Program-made: the position numbers and the translations under genes
Shown here: one piece after another, positions 61,858 through 64,000 of the stretch
How positions within the stretch are numbered: position 1 is the first letter of the stretch
Layout of the letters: each line of letters opens with the position of its first letter
Notes under the pieces: generated by a model
What the model saw: only the letters and a program-made list of their open reading frames with translations
What the model was told of the DNA's origin: nothing
Databases searched by the model: none
NCBI GenBank assembly: GCA_902495355.1
Contig: CABUWV010000003.1
Location: 62,001-126,000, forward strand
DNA from: an uncultured Collinsella sp.
GTDB lineage: Bacteria; Actinomycetota; Coriobacteriia; Coriobacteriales; Coriobacteriaceae
Reading direction: 5' to 3'
Length of the DNA stretch: 64,000 nt

Positions 61858-62043
61858 GTGGCTAAGACATCGATGATCGTCAAGTGCAATCGCAAGCAGA
61901 AGTTCTCTACTCGTGAGTACACGCGCTGCCAGCGCTGCGGCCGTCCGCACTCTGTGTACCGCAAGTTCGGCCTGTGCCGTGTCTGCTTCCGTGAGCTTGC
62001 ACTCAAGGGCGAGCTTCCCGGCGTTAAGAAGGCCAGCTGGTAA
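61858..62043 (+). CDS. rpsZ: Small ribosomal subunit protein S14, zinc type
   Basis: 61-residue type Z S14 with CxxC...CxxC (Cys24, 27, 40, 43). MAKTSMIVKCNRKQKFSTRE and CRVCFRELALKGELPGVKKASW are typical. The start is GTG with GAGGAGG upstream. A hairpin, AAACGCCG/CGGCGTTT, lies between rplE and this gene. Confidence 0.96.
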   Translation: MAKTSMIVKCNRKQKFSTREYTRCQRCGRPHSVYRKFGLCRVCFRELALKGELPGVKKASW

Positions 62044-62162
62044 GTCACTACCAGCGTTTCAAGCATCAGTTTGGAACAGGGAAAACGCGCTAAATAGGCT
62101 TTGCCGTTAAGGGCGGCGAAGAACCAAGAGCACGTGTTCATCAAGAACGAAGGAGAATCTGT

Positions 62163-62561
62163 ATGAACCTTACAGACCCGATCGCAGATATGCTTACGCG
62201 CATCCGTAACGCTAACTCTGTGAACAAGGCCACGGTCTCCATGCCGAGCAGCAAGAAGCTCGTCGAGATCGCTCGTGTTCTGCACGAGGAGGGCTACATC
62301 GAGGGCTACGATGTCGAGGACACCGTTCCCCAGAAGACTCTGCACATCACGCTTAAGTATGGTCCCAAGAAGGCTAAGGTCATCAACGGCATCCGCCGCA
62401 TTTCCAAGCCGGGCCTGCGTAAGTACACCGGCGTTGCCGACATGCCCCGCGTCCGCGGTGGCCTTGGTACCGCCATTATTTCCACCAGCCATGGCGTCAT
62501 GACCGACCGCGATGCTCGCAAGCACAACGTCGGCGGCGAGATCATCGCTTACGTCTGGTAA
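62163..62561 (+). CDS. rpsH: Small ribosomal subunit protein S8
   Basis: 132-residue S8, which binds the central 16S rRNA domain and in other bacteria represses the spc operon. MNLTDPIADMLTRIRNAN and ISTSHGVMTDRDARKHNVGGE are diagnostic. GAAGGAGAA precedes the ATG. The 119-base gap before it shows no gene. Confidence 0.97.
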   Translation: MNLTDPIADMLTRIRNANSVNKATVSMPSSKKLVEIARVLHEEGYIEGYDVEDTVPQKTLHITLKYGPKKAKVINGIRRISKPGLRKYTGVADMPRVRGGLGTAIISTSHGVMTDRDARKHNVGGEIIAYVW

Positions 62562-62594
62562 TTCGCTCGGTAGGTAGAAGGAAAGGAGATCACC

Positions 62595-63131
62595 GTGTCT
62601 CGTATCGGTAATAAGCCTGTCCAGATTCCCGCCGGAGTCGAAGTGGCAGTCAACGGCAACAACGTTGTCGTCAAGGGCCCCAAGGGCCAGCTCGAGCTCG
62701 ATGTTTTTGAGAAGCTCACCATCAACGTCGAGGACAACGTCCTCACCGTTTCCCGTCCCGACGACGAGCGTGAGACCCGTGCCCGCCACGGCCTCACCCG
62801 CGCTCTCATCCACAACATGGTTGTTGGCGTTTCCGAGGGCTTCGAGAAGAAGCTCGAGCTCGCCGGCGTCGGTTACCGCGTGCAGCAGAAGGGTAAGAAC
62901 CTCGAGTTCTCCCTGGGCTTCTCGCATCCCGTGATCGTCGAGGCTCCCGAGGGCATCACCTTCGAGGTTCCCGACAACACCCACGTGAACGTCAAGGGTA
63001 TCAACAAGCAGCAGGTCGGTCAGATCGCCGCTGAGATCCGCGGCCATCGTCCTCCCGAGCCTTACAAGGGCAAGGGTATCCACTATGTTGGCGAGCACAT
63101 CCGCCGCAAGCTGGGTAAGGCCGCCAAGTAG
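62595..63131 (+). CDS. rplF: Large ribosomal subunit protein L6
   Basis: 178-residue L6 near the sarcin-ricin loop. MSRIGNKPVQIPAGV, GPKGQL and the C-terminal RPPEPYKGKGIHYVGEHIRRK are all present. The start is GTG with AAAGGAGAT upstream. After it, a CCAGCACC/GGTGCTGG hairpin (about 63158-63179) precedes rplR. Confidence 0.97.
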   Translation: MSRIGNKPVQIPAGVEVAVNGNNVVVKGPKGQLELDVFEKLTINVEDNVLTVSRPDDERETRARHGLTRALIHNMVVGVSEGFEKKLELAGVGYRVQQKGKNLEFSLGFSHPVIVEAPEGITFEVPDNTHVNVKGINKQQVGQIAAEIRGHRPPEPYKGKGIHYVGEHIRRKLGKAAK

Positions 63132-63206
63132 TCGTAACTGACTCACTCGCATAAGACCAGCACCCCGTTAGGTGCTGGCAAGATCAACCTTTTTAGGAGT
63201 TTACGT

Positions 63207-63575
63207 ATGAACAAGCATAAGGCGAAGCTGGAAGGCCTCAAGCGTCGTCAGCGTCGTGTTCGCGGCAAGGTCTCGGGTACCGCCGAGCGTCCGCGTCTTC
63301 GCGTGACCCGTACTAACGCCAACATCTATGCCCAGATCATCGACGACAGCAAGGGCTCCAGCCTGACGCTCGTCTCCGCCTCGACCCTCGAGGCCGAGTT
63401 CAAGGGCACCCACACCTCGAACAAGGAGGCTGCGGAGAAGGTCGGTCAGCTCGTTGGCAAGCGTGCCATCGAGGCCGGCATCACCAAGGTCGCTTTCGAT
63501 CGTGGTGGCCGTATCTACCATGGCCGCGTCAAGGCCCTCGCCGACGGTGCTCGTGCCGCCGGTCTCGAGTTCTAG
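63207..63575 (+). CDS. rplR: Large ribosomal subunit protein L18
   Basis: 122-residue L18, a 5S rRNA binder that works with L5. GLKRRQRRVRGKVSGTAERPRLRV, IYAQIIDD and FDRGGRIYHGRVKALADGAR identify it. AGGAG precedes the ATG. Canonical position between rplF and rpsE. Confidence 0.97.
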   Translation: MNKHKAKLEGLKRRQRRVRGKVSGTAERPRLRVTRTNANIYAQIIDDSKGSSLTLVSASTLEAEFKGTHTSNKEAAEKVGQLVGKRAIEAGITKVAFDRGGRIYHGRVKALADGARAAGLEF

Positions 63576-63589
63576 GAGGTATGTAGCAC

Positions 63590-64000
63590 ATGGCTCGTAA
63601 TCAGAAGCAGCAGCGCGAGGCCTCCGAGTTCGAGGAGCGCGTCGTTTACATCAACCGCGTGTCGAAGACCGTCAAGGGTGGTCGTCGCATGAGCCTCGTC
63701 GCTCTCGTCGTCGTTGGCGACGGCAAGGGCAACGTCGGCGTTGGCATGGGCAAGTCCGCTGAGGTGCCCATGGCCATCTCCAAGGCGTCTCTCGATGCCA
63801 AGAAGAACATGTTCCACGTGCCGGTGACCGAGCAGGGCACCATCCCGCACGAGGTTCTCGGCCACTTTGGTGCCGGTCGCATCATCATCAAGCCCGCTGT
63901 CGAGGGTACCGGCGTTATTGCCGGCGGCGCTGTGCGTCCCCTCTTCGAGCTTGCTGGCATCAAGAACGTCCTGTCCAAGTCCCTCGGTACCGACAACGGC
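63590..64000 (+). CDS. rpsE: Small ribosomal subunit protein S5 (3' end outside the window)
   Basis: The ATG at 63590 follows TAGGAGG, and the frame stays open to the last base, giving 137 residues. FEERVVYINRVSKTVKGGRRM, VVGDGKGNVGVGMGKSAEVP and ALLELAGI-like PLFELAGIKNVLSKSLG match S5, which acts in decoding fidelity and translocation. Only the last 30 or so residues are missing. Confidence 0.96.
   Translation, partial: MARNQKQQREASEFEERVVYINRVSKTVKGGRRMSLVALVVVGDGKGNVGVGMGKSAEVPMAISKASLDAKKNMFHVPVTEQGTIPHEVLGHFGAGRIIIKPAVEGTGVIAGGAVRPLFELAGIKNVLSKSLGTDNG

Overview
The window looks like the chromosome of an anaerobic gut actinobacterium of the class Coriobacteriia, most likely Collinsella or a close relative. 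That placement is inferred from GC-rich coding, a compact type II fatty-acid operon with a fused AccD-AccA, a zinc-type S14, an anaerobic selenium-linked purine gene set and many palindromic intergenic repeats. It does not rest on an alignment.

Layout. (1) 1-7351: fatty-acid synthesis operon fabK(3' part)-fabD-fabG-fabF-accB-fabZ-accC-accDA, followed by a stand-alone PTS EIIC-type membrane protein, a cation diffusion facilitator and a histidine phosphatase. (2) 10614-16886: a 49-bp inverted repeat, then ribosomal protein genes rplC-rplD-rplW / rplB-rpsS-rplV-rpsC-rplP-rpmC-rpsQ / rplN-rplX, closed by a strong terminator. rpsJ is not next to rplC. (3) 16887-61220: 44 kb of non-ribosomal DNA between rplX and rplE, which normally adjoin. 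(4) 61221-64000: the rest of the spc operon, rplE-rpsN(Z)-rpsH-rplF-rplR-rpsE (cut by the window end).

The 44-kb block holds an oxidoreductase plus DeoR regulator, a U32 family protein with an RluA-type pseudouridine synthase, and a purine/urate catabolism set of the selenium-dependent molybdenum hydroxylase type. The set comes in two halves. The left half (23.1-34.0 kb) has RidA, a YheO-like regulator, an NCS2 permease, SsnA, YgfK, a polyferredoxin and a molybdopterin xanthine dehydrogenase. The right half (49.4-59.4 kb) has a second YheO-like regulator, YgeX, YgeY, YgeW, a MocA-like nucleotidyltransferase, a dihydropyrimidinase-like HyuA, YqeC, YqeB and an XdhC/CoxI protein. The expected logic is uptake of purines, redox chemistry at a Mo enzyme matured by MocA/YqeB/YqeC/XdhC, then ring opening and cleavage by SsnA, HyuA, YgeY, YgeW and YgeX, possibly with carbamoyl-phosphate-linked ATP gain.

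Between the halves (34.0-49.3 kb) lies a defence-like island: a DUF234-type ATPase behind a 25-bp palindrome, a DUF4143-type ATPase behind five 23-bp direct repeats, a DEDDh exonuclease flanked by two copies of a structured repeat, and a type I restriction-modification operon (RHH protein, hsdM, hsdS, an unrecognised cysteine-rich protein, hsdR) followed by a DUF262/HNH (GmrSD-like) nuclease. Intergenic spaces throughout carry several families of long palindromes. I found no tRNA, rRNA, CRISPR array or transposase gene.
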